Origin: Mycoemilia scoparia
Lineage: Eukaryota; Kickxellomycota; Kickxellomycetes; Kickxellales; Kickxellaceae
Direction: 5' to 3'
NCBI GenBank assembly: GCA_027575805.1
Contig: JANBPU010000224.1
Span: forward strand, 1 to 26,190
Length of the DNA stretch: 26,190 bases
In this document: positions 9,501 to 18,089 of the stretch, piece after piece
Layout of the letters: every line of letters starts with the position of its first letter
Position numbering within the stretch: the first letter of the stretch is position 1
Notes under the pieces: generated by a model
Database searches by the model: none
The model's input: only the letters and a program-made list of their open reading frames with translations
What the model was told of the DNA's origin: nothing
Program-made: the position numbers and the translations under genes

Positions 9501-10695
9501 GTTTGACGACTTCTTTGGGATTGAAGATCGGGATAATTCTTCCACCACCTTCAGCGGTTACTGCAAAAGTGCTTCCAAATCTGTTGTGTCGCTTTGCCGG
9601 AATGTGGGCTTGGCGATTTTTGGAAGCATTGGAAAGCAATTGCTCCAACTCTGATTTCTTTTCTGATATATCGCCACTGTCATTGGATGTAAAAGAGCTA
9701 AGGGTAGAGTTCTTGTTAGCACTGAACTTTCTAGGGAAAAGATATTTGACAGAAACCCGGTTGTATAAATGGAATATTAATTCCAAAACAACAATCTTGA
9801 ATGGCGACATATGCTTTTCTTTAATGGACGAAGCAAAGGTCAAGATCAGATCTAGTACACATTCCCTACTCATGGCTCGGATTAATTTGTCTTGGACCGG
9901 CTTTTCGATCTGTGCATACCCCTTTGCGTTGGGAGATACAAATGGGTCAGGAATGGCCAAGACATTGCGAAATATAAACAACACACCCCTGATCAGCATC
10001 TCGTCTTTTGGTGTTCGTTTAGCGGGTGGAAGGTTAACTGGCTTCATCAGCATATACATTAGAGAGTGCATTACATCGCGGTTTGCAAATACACGTTTAT
10101 AGCCGCGCAAGATTTTTGTGAATGTTAATTTGGTTTCTTCTAATGCCAAATTGGTTTCTAAATCAAGTGAAGCATTTGGTGAAGCGGAGTCAATCGACCA
10201 TGTCATGAATACAAACAGCTCAATACACATCATGGCAACTCGCGAATAGTAAATCACAAGGTCCTCATCAATTGAGTTTCCCAAATCATCGGCCTTGTTT
10301 TCAATATATTTTACGCTTTGTACAAATATTGGGACAATATCGCGTTCCAAGATTCCCCAATCACCCAGCCATCGAAGGACTAGCTTATCGTCGCTTTGCT
10401 CATCACGCCTTATGAATCTTTTTAAATCTTTCAAGCAGTCCAAACACTCTTCGCCTAGCCTGTAGATTAATTTTGTGGCGTTCTGCTGACTATCTACAAC
10501 GACACTGTCATTGTCATGGTCGCTGGGGTTTGGTATGCTTATCCTTTCTAAGCCGCCAAGGGCTGCACATACTGATAGAACTATATTCCGATATCTTTCG
10601 ATTTGTTCCTGATAATCAAAATGCTGTTCTAGTGGAAGAGTCTTGGATAGCCCAGCATCATCGCCTCGCGTTTTCTTGTATGACGAGGCCGTCAT
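6586..10695 (-). CDS. TOF1: Fork-protection complex protein Tof1/Swi1 (TIMELESS family), 1369 aa
   Basis: The protein matches the Tof1/Swi1/TIMELESS family, which binds Csm3/Swi3 at replication forks, supports the S-phase checkpoint and couples helicase to polymerase. The TIMELESS N-terminal region spans about residues 30-330 and includes ECLDCLKDLKRFIRRDE and LRWLGDWGILERDIVPIF. Further family blocks are FVRKKVRMGKKSKAKK near residue 680, YIERLFEMRTYERAFATEGVVRTY near 720-745 and LTWTQKLGIEIGILIRNGKK near 935. The last roughly 300 residues are acidic, with many SDDD/SDEE casein-kinase-like sites, and end in DEDD. The start is the ATG at 10693-10695; the in-frame upstream TTG is not credible in a eukaryote. 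Length is near that of budding yeast Tof1. No intron is needed. It is transcribed in the same direction as the USP22-like gene but separately. Confidence 0.93.
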   Translation of the reverse strand: MTASSYKKTRGDDAGLSKTLPLEQHFDYQEQIERYRNIVLSVCAALGGLERISIPNPSDHDNDSVVVDSQQNATKLIYRLGEECLDCLKDLKRFIRRDEQSDDKLVLRWLGDWGILERDIVPIFVQSVKYIENKADDLGNSIDEDLVIYYSRVAMMCIELFVFMTWSIDSASPNASLDLETNLALEETKLTFTKILRGYKRVFANRDVMHSLMYMLMKPVNLPPAKRTPKDEMLIRGVLFIFRNVLAIPDPFVSPNAKGYAQIEKPVQDKLIRAMSRECVLDLILTFASSIKEKHMSPFKIVVLELIFHLYNRVSVKYLFPRKFSANKNSTLSSFTSNDSGDISEKKSELEQLLSNASKNRQAHIPAKRHNRFGSTFAVTAEGGGRIIPIFNPKEVVKPFGKFAGDKKKNVRRPRMQNSQSSLTGDGGIGGSGGGLNTLMNKSQSVLEDYRDVDSDVLDILRDIAKTFIINCFNPFFSTLFDDIQVGRFHIRPQDRSMFINVVGYFLDYFCLEWSLQSSNVSTTTGSASKGVDSNKNDRLELGHIIGIFSLQCVPYCLNEINNNLDMKEWTILMGTMHSFKTMLKTVSIMCKSKEPDTNKKDPDNNNNATDDDNDKYRIAGEHIQDNLYYDGEVLNLISRLCRSYKPTNQSFSFLVGLVEMVDTFFKVLEEYAKRKQHMFVRKKVRMGKKSKAKKDENGNENGGDSGDKASQSEDEESQDEKDEEDIQYIERLFEMRTYERAFATEGVVRTYCGLLNTFSNLHESHLQAVYNMLFRVTATCQKYHLMFKRPHLELFYNMLSNDDEQKRQHRGNSGWIKTWDNLIDLVVWILRQYFRTKKALSKETGDDNNESNSASSLMKYRNAKIEALADPSKEKRILHFIKVSSKGKDEKKYAPPPVPNKSQGADGYSSDEYGHNSDSDYDREYDTNYGYADSSDGEIPLPTHLTWTQKLGIEIGILIRNGKKDMIGWLQEEMRRCLRIRAATKSNKKESNNDNNNNDESDIDDALDRPDFTVDPDEDTISKELSQNHNLRKMLELLKFEWQGQDLDESDPKWIIPGLLEDQEIESYIPITERLMTVDLMDEKGRRLSDKKKKGKRTSRANKGTRKPRNSKEKTKFVSDQFVHSSDDDEMDFNSEEAKTFFAKEANLRKMAQKKAAIAGLNLSDEEGAESDNEKDDKLEARPKKFSIIDDSDDDDEDTENHLEQNFANNNGSAEKAATNVAKPHYNGKKRPYEKSPEINFADSDHDEVPNLALISGNDTDNQEAEKVDEAAARSDILKDFAFSSDEDDSQGYVGPSQPDPEIKDPTGFFGFATTSTSSMLKPKSKAAAATPVKRNEQALNDNQNENVENQGQKFKKPRLTVISDEDD

Positions 10696-11084
10696 GTTTA
10701 TGTAGTAATTCAACCTCTATACTTTCCTCTTTTGAAAAAAAATCCCCAAATTGTAAACCAGGAGTTTAAAAAATGGGAGGTGACTGAAAAACTAAAAGAG
10801 AAGTTGGTATTATCGCTTTGCCAAGTGCAGCAATGGCGTTTTAAAGCATAAAAACACTAAACCTGCTAGCATGAGTGTTGTATGTGCATTGTTTTGTGTT
10901 TATTTTAGTCAGTTGCTGGGTAATAATTGAACTAATATTAGAAAACTGTAAACAAACCAACGTTGGCGTTTACTTTTGGCAGATCTAAATCTTGGGCCAT
11001 AAATTAAATTATAATTAACTTTAAGGTTGGCTTTAGTAACTAAAGTTGCCAAGCAAAAATGTATGAAAAAGGGTCTATTTCGGA
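10696..11084. other. Intergenic region between TOF1 and the USP22-like gene
   Basis: These 389 bp hold the 3' end region of the USP22-like transcript and the promoter of TOF1, both on the minus strand. I see no TATA box and no further gene. Confidence 0.5.
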
Positions 11085-14000
11085 CTATTCATCAAATGTT
11101 AAAGAATCCTCCCCATCGCCAAACAAAGAGTTATCAATATCAAAGTCGTCTGCTTCATTTTTGTTGTTGTTATTGCGGTTTGAGCCGTGAGTCATTGGTC
11201 TCAGTTCATCAAAGTCATCACCCCCTTCGTTGTCATTGGACTGGACTGCATCTTTATCCAAATAATACAGGAGAGGTTCATCATCATCGTCGTCATCGCC
11301 TCCACTCCGTCCTCGCTTAGCGCTTGCGTTTGAGTTGCTGCCGCCTGTCATTGAGGTCAACCCATGGTTGCTGTCAACTCTTCCTGATAACATTGTGGTC
11401 AATCCAAATGGATTAGAGCCGTCTCCAACACTGCCATGATCCAGTAAAGTTGAATCACCCATCATCAACTCGCTTTCAAACTCATCGTTTAGAACCTCTC
11501 CTTCTTCAAGTATTCCTGGCAATAGACCCGAGGCAGCACCAGAATTAGTGGCATTTATACTGCCAGTTGCCATCAAAGATGTAGATGCTGCCAGATCATT
11601 AGCTCCACTCAACAGAACCGAGGGTGACAATGTACTGGCTGACATTGAGGCAGGAGAAAACTCAGATGCAGAGTCAGAAATGCTTCCACCGCCACTATTA
11701 GCAGCTCCTCCTTGCTGTGACTGATTCTTCTTTTGCTGCTTGGTCAGCAGCTTCTTTATATCGCTGCTACCTGAAGACTTTCGCTTTTCCTTTTCTTCCT
11801 TGGCTGCTCTTCTAGCTGCATTAGTCGATCCCTTCTTGCGACCTCTTCTTTCAATCTTCATGTCTCCATTGGGTCCCAACCTCATTCTAGTTGCACCTGA
11901 TCCCGACCCAATACCAGCACCACCTCCGGCACCACTTCCACCACCTAGACCAGTACCGCCTCTTGAGCCTCCTGAACCACCATCTCCTCCAATGCCTGAT
12001 GACCCGCCGCCACCTGAATCCGCGCCCCCGACTTTATTGCTTTCTGTAATCAATGAATCAACAATGTCTCCAGGGACAACATCATTGTAATCCAATGTCT
12101 GCTTAATATAAAAGGCCATGTATGCCATTCCTTTTGTCGGCAATCCAATCTTTGCTTTGTCACCCTCGTGTAACTGCAAAACATCACTGATACTGGCTTT
12201 GGTTACCATTGCGTCATCAAATCTAAACCACTGGCCCCGATGTTTGGCATACATCACATAGTGACCAGTATCAAGTGCACCACTATGACTAATGACTGCG
12301 AAAAGGCCATATTGGCAGGCTGGGCTTGAGTGGGTGGCATCGGTTCTACGCTTTCCCAAAGAAGTGGTTCCACCTGGCCCATCAACAATAATCGGCTCAT
12401 TGGTATTAGGCATCATGGCTGTGGTAACCCCATTGATATTGCTAGTAGAATTGCTGGATTTCAGTGCTGCCTCAGTGGCGGCCTGGGAGGCTAGAGCGGA
12501 TGCAGTATAAGGAGTCATGTCTAATTCTAAAGGTAGTCGGACATATGTATCGATTTTCGAAGTATTCAAGAGCCCGTGTTCGAACCGCTTTAACTGGAAT
12601 GCCAATACAGGCGACAGTTGTTTTATACAAAGTCGCTTACTTGCCCCATGCTCGGCTGTCTTGCATTGTGAGCAAGTATACACGCCTTTTGGTAGTATTT
12701 CAGGGCTTGTGAACTTTTCTAAACAATCTTGTAGAGTCACAACAGATGGCCTAGTGTCATTTGTTATCGAGGTATCATCAGGCAAGAATGAGAACTTTTT
12801 CTTGGTCAGATCTATCCCTTTGGTATTGGAACCACCATGGTTGTAATGGTTGCCATTCTGATTCATCCACTTTTTGGCCAGACATTCTAGTATGCTTAGC
12901 CCTCGTGATTCAGAAATATCAAGTGATACATCCAGCATTGGGTCATAGGCAGTTGTTGTGTTATCACATTTCGAACATGTCACTGTACTTTGCAAAATTC
13001 CTCCAAAGGTCTGGTGGATTATACACGAACAGTTGCTACTACTGTTGGCCATTCCCAAGCTGCTGCTTGTTGTATTTGAATAGATCCCACTGCGCTTTGG
13101 TGAAAATGAGGCTGATGAAATCAGTGGTGTATTGGAATTCGATCCAACTGGAGATGCAGTTGTACCGCCTATACTTCCAGTTACTGAGATGTCGTCTCTA
13201 TCCTTCTTGTTAAGTAATTTGGCTGCCATTGCACTAGCTCCAGCGGCAGAAGATTGCGCAGGCGGTGGTGTAATGGAGTTTTCAACAATTTCAGTATGCA
13301 TCTGATCCAACAGCGAAATAAAGCATTCGTGTGAGTCTTGCTGGCCATATCCAGAAAGGTCAGGCCTAGTAATCCAAAGAGCGTACAGGAGCCGTGTTGG
13401 TGCAATCGGTGTGGTACTATCCGAATGCAATCTGTTGTACAAAGAAATCAATTCGCATGTAAAGCAAATCTTGGGTTTTGATGTACCATTTCCTCCTGGC
13501 ATTGAATGGCCATCATAAGGCGGCTCGCTGGAAGCATGCCTTTCAACACGCCCAGACATTGCCACACCATCACTTATGACCTCTTCTTCAAGGAATTCCG
13601 ACTGCGTGCCTCCAATAAGACCATTTGCACAACCATTCCCAAATATTTTTGAATGTTTAGGGTTGTTGGTTCCATGAACATGCCTTCCAACCCTACACCA
13701 GTCAGGGAAATGACCATCATTGAGTATCCAGTTGCGAATCATCGGGTTATGAAGCAAAGACTGGATGACAACACTCAGATAGCAAGTTGCTCCCAAATTC
13801 CTTAGCCCCCGTAATCCACCACATGGATTTATCGTACCATGGTCTTTTATGTATCTTTGAACATTCATGTTAAAATCTGCACCAGTTGGTACAATTCGAG
13901 GCCGTTTGGCTTCAGGTTCAGCTGCATCGCACAAGGCTGCATACCAACGGATTTGTAAGCCGCGAATAAAGTTTATTAGACCTGGGTCATAAATATAGTC

Positions 14001-14794
14001 ACCGCATGTATTACAATAGATTTCAAAATGGTTGAAATCTAATGCAAATTCGTGTCCAGATTCTTTCAAGTGTTTCACGATGTGGGATGATGAGTTTGAT
14101 TTTAATGAATGTCTCCAGCATCCACAATAGTCACAGAATAGGCATACATGAAGGTTGTCCATTATCGTGTAGCAGTCTTGACAGGTGGGAGATGGCATCT
14201 ATAATAGATAGATTTTTATGGCTTTAATTGACAGTATAATATACCCTCTAGTATAGCTTCAGAGTAATTATATAGTGCCTGTAAAGGAAAAACGACACGT
14301 CACAAGTATGACAGCATTGGATCAAAGTTTACCTCTTCAACTAATCTTTTTCTGCTGCGATCGCTTTCTCCAGCTCCTCCTCCACTGCCAGAAGATACGG
14401 TTTTTGCTGGATCGCCGATAGTTCCTGTTTGCCCGCTTCCTCCAGGATCTTTATTAGCGGCGGCGGCGGCGGCTATAGCAGCAGCCGTTGTCATTCCGCC
14501 CCTTCTCCCCAACAGTAAGGCCTGTCTTTTCCGGCAGATAATTGAATATGGTATTAAATGTTTCAAGCGTTCAGTCAAATGCTTTAAATGGCTTTGTACA
14601 TGGGTACATGTTCCACCACTACTATTTGCAGGATTAGACCCAGCAGTACCAGCCGCTTTGCTATTTTTGGCTCCAGATAGAGATGTACTGCTGTTTCCAT
14701 TATTATTATTATTATTGTCTTTTTGTATGTTGGTGGATGATTCGGATACGGATTTGTTAATTACAACGCCAGTAGATAGAGTTTCTGTCTGCAT
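11085..14794 (-). CDS. UBP8: SAGA-type ubiquitin carboxyl-terminal hydrolase, Ubp8/USP22-like (1191 aa, two exons)
   Basis: Exon 1 is 14794-14333 (154 codons) and exon 2 is 14198-11085 (1037 codons), joined in phase 0. This protease removes ubiquitin from histone H2B within the SAGA deubiquitinase module. A ZnF-UBP domain starts in exon 1 with C63 and H65 and continues in exon 2 with C160/C163, C173/C176, H193-H203 and C216/C219 (IYCNTCGDYIYD), closely following the USP22 pattern. The USP catalytic core has the Cys box NLGATCYL (C293), GQQDSHE near 439, a zinc ribbon C562/C565 and C663/C666, and the His box DTGHYVMYAKHRGQWFRFDD (H800). Low-complexity inserts lie inside both domains. A disordered tail of about 335 residues, Gly/Ser- and acid-rich, follows the core and is far longer than in yeast Ubp8. 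The gene symbol is by family, and an exact orthologue assignment is inferred. Confidence 0.9.
14199..14332 (-). other. Intron (134 bp) in the USP22-like gene
   Basis: On the minus strand exon 1 ends ...GTTGAAGAG, followed by donor GTAAAC. The intron ends CTATTATAG directly before ATGCCATCTCCC. Joining the flanks keeps frame and completes the zinc-binding residues of the ZnF-UBP domain. The alternative acceptor TTTACAG further upstream in the intron leads to an in-frame stop. The exon 2 ATG is thus an internal methionine (residue 155), not the start. Confidence 0.85.
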
Positions 14795-15557
14795 GTTATT
14801 TTTAGGCTATTGATATGTGTTGGTTGTATATGTACAAACACGCGTTTATGTATATAGAATGTTAATGGTGAGGCTGCTCTTTACCATATGTTGGATACGA
14901 CTATAGCATATGCTCTCTGGCATAACATATCCACAAAACATACCTTATACACGGTCTTTATGCGTATATATATATCTCTCTCTATGTAGTGTCAATTTAT
15001 ATACGTGGGAACGTGCTGTGCGCTTGAGCGAATTTTATATATATATACAGTACAAGTGATTGCCTGGTATTGAGTATTTAACCAAACAGAGAGTAAATTC
15101 AGTACAGTAATATTAATAACAACAACAATAATAGCGGCTTCCGAGTTTTGGTGCCACAAATATCAATAATATGACAGTTTAATAAAATATATAAAGGAAA
15201 ATAAGCATAGAAATTCAAATAAAACACAAGTTAAAGAGGAGGGAGGTGGGTGGTTAAACATACAAGTGACAATAATAGACTTTGCGATACTTTATTAATA
15301 GTGGGCCAATTACAGCTCAAGATTATTGACCTGATTTGGGCACCTTTCTGATATTAAATGTTTGGTAGTGATCGTAAGAGTGTAAATGCATCAGGATTAG
15401 ATTGCATAATTTATACTATTCCAAAATTATTGAGGGTTCATTAAAGGACTCCTACTCCAACATCTTTCAATATTTTATTTGGGTCATGGGAGCATCTCAG
15501 TTTTGATGTACACTTCACTAAATGAACAATCAATATTTGAATATTTCCATTCAGTAT
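14795..15557. other. Intergenic region upstream of the USP22-like gene
   Basis: No gene is seen. The part nearest 14794 is the promoter of the minus-strand USP22-like gene. It contains an ACGCGT hexamer at 14840-14845, about 45 bp before the start codon, which is the core of the MBF/MCB G1-S element in ascomycete yeasts; its use here is unproven. Alternating TA/CT runs lie near 14965-14990 and 15036-15048. Confidence 0.45.
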
Positions 15558-15647
15558 ATATGTGAGATTATTTTTGAGGGGCTTAGACACTCATTTGGCT
15601 GTGATTGTGCCTATAATCATTCACCCTTCAAAAATTATTACCCATAT
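15558..15647. mobile_element. MITE-like inverted-repeat element, copy D (90 bp, short form)
   Basis: The left end is ATATGTGAGATTATTTTTGA and the right end CAAAAATTATTACCCATAT. The centre keeps TCATTTGGCTGTGATTGTGCC and CTATAATCA, matching the middle of copy C. The ACTAGTAAAACTGGACA block is missing from both arms, so this is a symmetric internal deletion derivative. Confidence 0.8.
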
Positions 15648-15874
15648 CATTACTATGAGGTTATTTTGAATAATTCAACCTTTATAGTGGAACTTTTGAC
15701 TTGATTGAAACGTCAATTAGACAAAAGATTGACCAAAGAATCCGCAAAGGAATCAGCACATATACATAAAAGCATCAGAAGCAACAATATTAAAATCTAG
15801 CCTCCAAAGTATGTGGTAATATTTTTTCATTGGAAATTGGCAATTCATTTTATTCCTAAGGGTTTGATGCCATC

Positions 15875-16060
15875 ATGCGGATGAGTGTCACTGCCATTAA
15901 CCGTGAAGCTCAATACATTGCATTAATGGCAGCACTTCGGCATTTATGACTTCAGGTAGGCATTTCTTGGGTGATCTAAGTGTAACTGCATGTTGTTCAT
16001 GGGATTGAAAGCAGGAGATGTTGTGCTAGAGCATAGAGCACCAGGAGGCCTCTCGCCTGT
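15875..16060 (+). pseudogene. Possible relic of an RNase H-like domain (retroelement)
   Basis: Starting at 15875 one frame reads SVTAINREAQYIALMAALRHL, then a stop at 15947-15949, then LQVGISWVI and more stops. The EAxYIAL motif, preceded by a small polar stretch and followed by a GI-x-x-VI strand, is the signature around the second catalytic acid of RNase H domains in copia and related retroelements. The flanks are not readable and the frame has several stops, so any element is long dead. A chance match is possible because only about 35 residues are informative. Confidence 0.35.
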
Positions 16061-16112
16061 TCTCAAACTAGTTAAATAGCAATGCCACCAAAGCTAAGTC
16101 TCAAAACAACGA

Positions 16113-16132
16113 CCCTCCCCTCCCTCCCTCCC
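16113..16132 (-). promoter_or_regulatory. G-quadruplex-type tract upstream of the gene at 16225
   Basis: The plus strand has five C runs (3, 4, 3, 3 and 3) separated by single T. The minus strand is therefore GGG runs with single-A loops, a strong parallel quadruplex pattern. It lies about 93 bp before the start codon at 16225 within a polypyrimidine stretch, so it may also act as a promoter or transcription-start pyrimidine tract. Confidence 0.5.
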
Positions 16133-16224
16133 TCTCTCAGCATATCCTCTCTGCGTATTCAATCCAAACTTGGATACTTTTTAAAAGCACGATCGAATCT
16201 CCTCTAAAAGTAACAACCAAAAAA

Positions 16225-16662
16225 ATGGATAATAGGAAACAACATGGCCATTATTCGCACACCAATGACCAAAACAAACAAAGTGCTAGCACTTCCGACC
16301 AATATGCTTTATATGATGATGATGAAGACAGACATTTAGGAAGCGCAATGCAGGATCTACTTTGGAAAGGAAAGATGGGCTTGCTAGCACACAAGGAAGC
16401 TCAGTATATGGTAGAGACCTTTAATGAACCACACATTCCTCAAGTTCCTCCAATTCCAGAACAGCATAGAAAAAATCACAGGCCGGTGAAAGAAAAAGAT
16501 CCAAAAGTTGCATTCTCAGATATTTACGGCTACTATACTGGAAGGGACAAGGACAACAAATACGCCAACAGTGAAACTGCAAGATGGAACAAAAGATATG
16601 ACCGCGAAAGTACTGAACGCTGTAAACAATTATTCAGATGGTATGGCAATTATAGAGCGTAG
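16225..16662 (+). CDS. Small charged orphan protein (145 aa)
   Basis: I do not recognise this protein. The ATG at 16225 sits in an A-rich context (ACCAAAAAAATGG), good for fungal initiation, and the frame runs to TAG at 16660-16662. The first 35 residues are polar (His, Asn, Gln, Ser), followed by DDDEDRHLGSAMQDLLWKGK. A Pro/His stretch (PHIPQVPPIPEQH) leads to a Tyr/Arg/Lys-rich end with FSDIYGYYTGRDKDNKYAN and RCKQLFRWYGNYRA. There is no signal peptide or membrane segment. A TATA-like TTTTTAAAAG is at 16178-16187 and AATAAA signals are at 16825 and 16844. The C-terminal FSxxxxYYxxY pattern and final RW may resemble the gene at 18090, but this is weak. Coding status rests on frame length, composition and flanking signals. 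Confidence 0.6.
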   Translation: MDNRKQHGHYSHTNDQNKQSASTSDQYALYDDDEDRHLGSAMQDLLWKGKMGLLAHKEAQYMVETFNEPHIPQVPPIPEQHRKNHRPVKEKDPKVAFSDIYGYYTGRDKDNKYANSETARWNKRYDRESTERCKQLFRWYGNYRA

Positions 16663-16824
16663 TCAATTGTAGCAAGCTGGTAAAATATTGCATTGCAAAT
16701 GGCTGTTACTCTTTTCGTTTTTAGTATGTAAGGCTGCTTGGCGAATACGATTGGGTCCGAAAAGTTAATAGTATACGTTTTAGTGGGGGGTTTTTCTGAT
16801 GATCCGATGCAATTCGACATTTTG

Positions 16825-16849
16825 AATAAAGTATATCTTTATCAATAAA
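16825..16849 (+). terminator. Poly(A) signals downstream of the gene at 16225
   Basis: Two AATAAA hexamers (16825-16830 and 16844-16849) lie about 165-185 bp after the stop codon. The second directly abuts the left end of element copy E, so the element may set the transcript's 3' end. Confidence 0.4.
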
Positions 16850-16975
16850 TATGGATCATAATTTTTGAAGTATGATGAATTTTGGTGACCAATGATTATA
16901 GGGACAGCAATCACAGATAAATGTATATCCAGTTTTACTAGTAAACTTTTGCCGTTCATAAATTATTGCTCATAT
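16849..16975. mobile_element. MITE-like inverted-repeat element, copy E (127 bp)
   Basis: The left end is ATATGGATCATAATTTTTGAA and the right end TTCATAAATTATTGCTCATAT. The right arm keeps CCAGTTTTACTAGTAAACTTT; the left arm has instead a GGTGACCAATGATTATAGGGA segment shared in part with copies B and G, so this is a sub-family. Immediately to its right begins the second copy of the 110-bp duplicated segment. Confidence 0.8.
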
Positions 16976-17233
16976 GAGTTTGTGGACTTGAAGCAAAAAG
17001 CTAAAAAATTGCAACACCAGGTGTTCCCGCTTGGTCCCCCACAACAGTACTCTCCTGGCCATAACGAGCTTGGTTACGGTGATCGGACGGGAACCGACAC
17101 TTTCTCGTTTGTATGGTCGCAATTCGAAAATTGGAAAATCATTGTTGAATTATCACAAGAGAGTGTGTGTGTAAACCATTTGCCCATTTTAGTAGCTGTT
17201 TGTAACTATGAATTAAAGCATTTTTATGTTTAA
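16971..17233 (+). pseudogene. Gene fragment: duplicated segment, copy 2, with a further open stretch
   Basis: Positions 16971-17080 are the partner of the repeat at 1-110. The open frame (EFVDLKQKAKKLQHQ..., PPQQYSPGHNELGYGDR) continues past the window-limited match to a stop at 17231-17233, through DTFSFVWSQFENWKIIVELSQ. The nearest in-frame ATG, at 16892, lies inside element copy E, which would add about 28 element-derived residues; this is more likely an accident than a gene. The Lys/Gln/Leu heptad-like start suggests a short coiled coil. I cannot identify the parent gene. It could be the end of a larger gene or a transposon fragment captured twice. Confidence 0.4.
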
Positions 17234-17921
17234 TGGATATAGGCCACTTTTAGCTACTGATCGTCTGCATGGTCACTACACATACTCTAAGGATTATTCA
17301 GCCTGGATATTTCATTTGAGTAGGAACTTTGCAACTAAGCTTGATGACATCCGAGATGTCTGATGGTTGACTCATAATTGTACAACCATATCAAAGCAGT
17401 CACAGCACATCAGTAGTTGACTCCATACCCAGGGCTTCTCACGCTTCGGTCAGCAAGAGTTGATGAAATTTTCATTCGCAGATGTCATGGCTTATTCTCT
17501 GGCAAGCATACGCACTCAACATCCCTAAACCCTTGCTCATCCGTAGCAAAGCACTCCGTTTGTGGTATATATATTTTTTACTAGCACATCGCTATACTCA
17601 ATGACATCGAAGCTATGCTATAATGGGAAAAATCAAAAGGCGTATAACCAACTCACTAACATTTGATGTCAACGCTACATAAGCTATTCACAATCTCCCA
17701 TTGATGAACATGCATAAATAAAGAAATTGGAGATTCAAATAAGGGTCATCGGGCATCTAAGTTGTTCAAAGTCTAGTATAAACTGTCATACTGCATATAC
17801 AATTTTGCATACTGAGAAACATCTATATCCTTGCTATATTATACATTGACACTTTTTGCCGTAGCATCAGTTATGCTCCTCATCCCAGCTCAGCAAGCCA
17901 AACTGCGAGATGGAGAAAAGG
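17234..17921. other. Intergenic region with possible faint coding remnant
   Basis: No intact gene. On the plus strand the frame through RLHGHYTYSKDYSAWIFHLSRNF (from about 17217) and later GQQELMKFSFADVMAYSLASI (about 17450-17510) has fewer stops than expected and reads like decayed protein, but I cannot place it. The end of the region is the promoter of the gene at 18090. Confidence 0.3.
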
Positions 17922-17929
17922 TATATAAG
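17922..17929 (+). promoter_or_regulatory. TATA box of the small gene at 18090
   Basis: TATATAAG lies 168 bp before the ATG at 18090. The leader that would follow is rich in C and A and contains seven CAA units, with no earlier ATG in the same frame. Confidence 0.5.
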
Positions 17930-18047
17930 CTTCAGATAAACCCTCAATTTAAAAACATCTTACCAATATTTCAAACACTCCACCGCTTTGCTTCCTTCAA
18001 CACACATATCCGCACGAACAAGAAGCCTGCAAATTCTATCAACACTT

Positions 18048-18068
18048 CAACAACAACAACAACAACAA
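18048..18068 (+). repeat. (CAA)7 in the 5' leader of the gene at 18090
   Basis: Seven perfect CAA units end 21 bp before the start codon. Unstructured CAA leaders are known to favour translation initiation; here that is only an inference. Read in frame it would give Gln codons, but no ATG precedes it in that frame. Confidence 0.8.
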
Positions 18069-18089
18069 CTATTCGGTTTTTACACAGAA

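Noticed and set aside
10696..10713. Six-residue longer start for TOF1
   Set aside because: The longer frame begins with TTG; the first ATG is at 10693-10695.
12560..12600. GTTCGAACC resembling a tRNA B box
   Set aside because: It is inside the USP22-like catalytic domain, with no matching acceptor stem or A box. I found no tRNA or rRNA gene in the window.
14300..14332. Ten-residue read-through end (VNFDPMLSYL) for exon 1 as a separate 164-aa gene
   Set aside because: The donor GTAAAC falls exactly where the frame must join exon 2 to complete the zinc finger.
17988..18089. N-terminal extension with a poly-Gln run on the small gene at 18090
   Set aside because: That frame has no ATG before 18090 and its apparent start is TTG; the CAA run belongs to the 5' leader.
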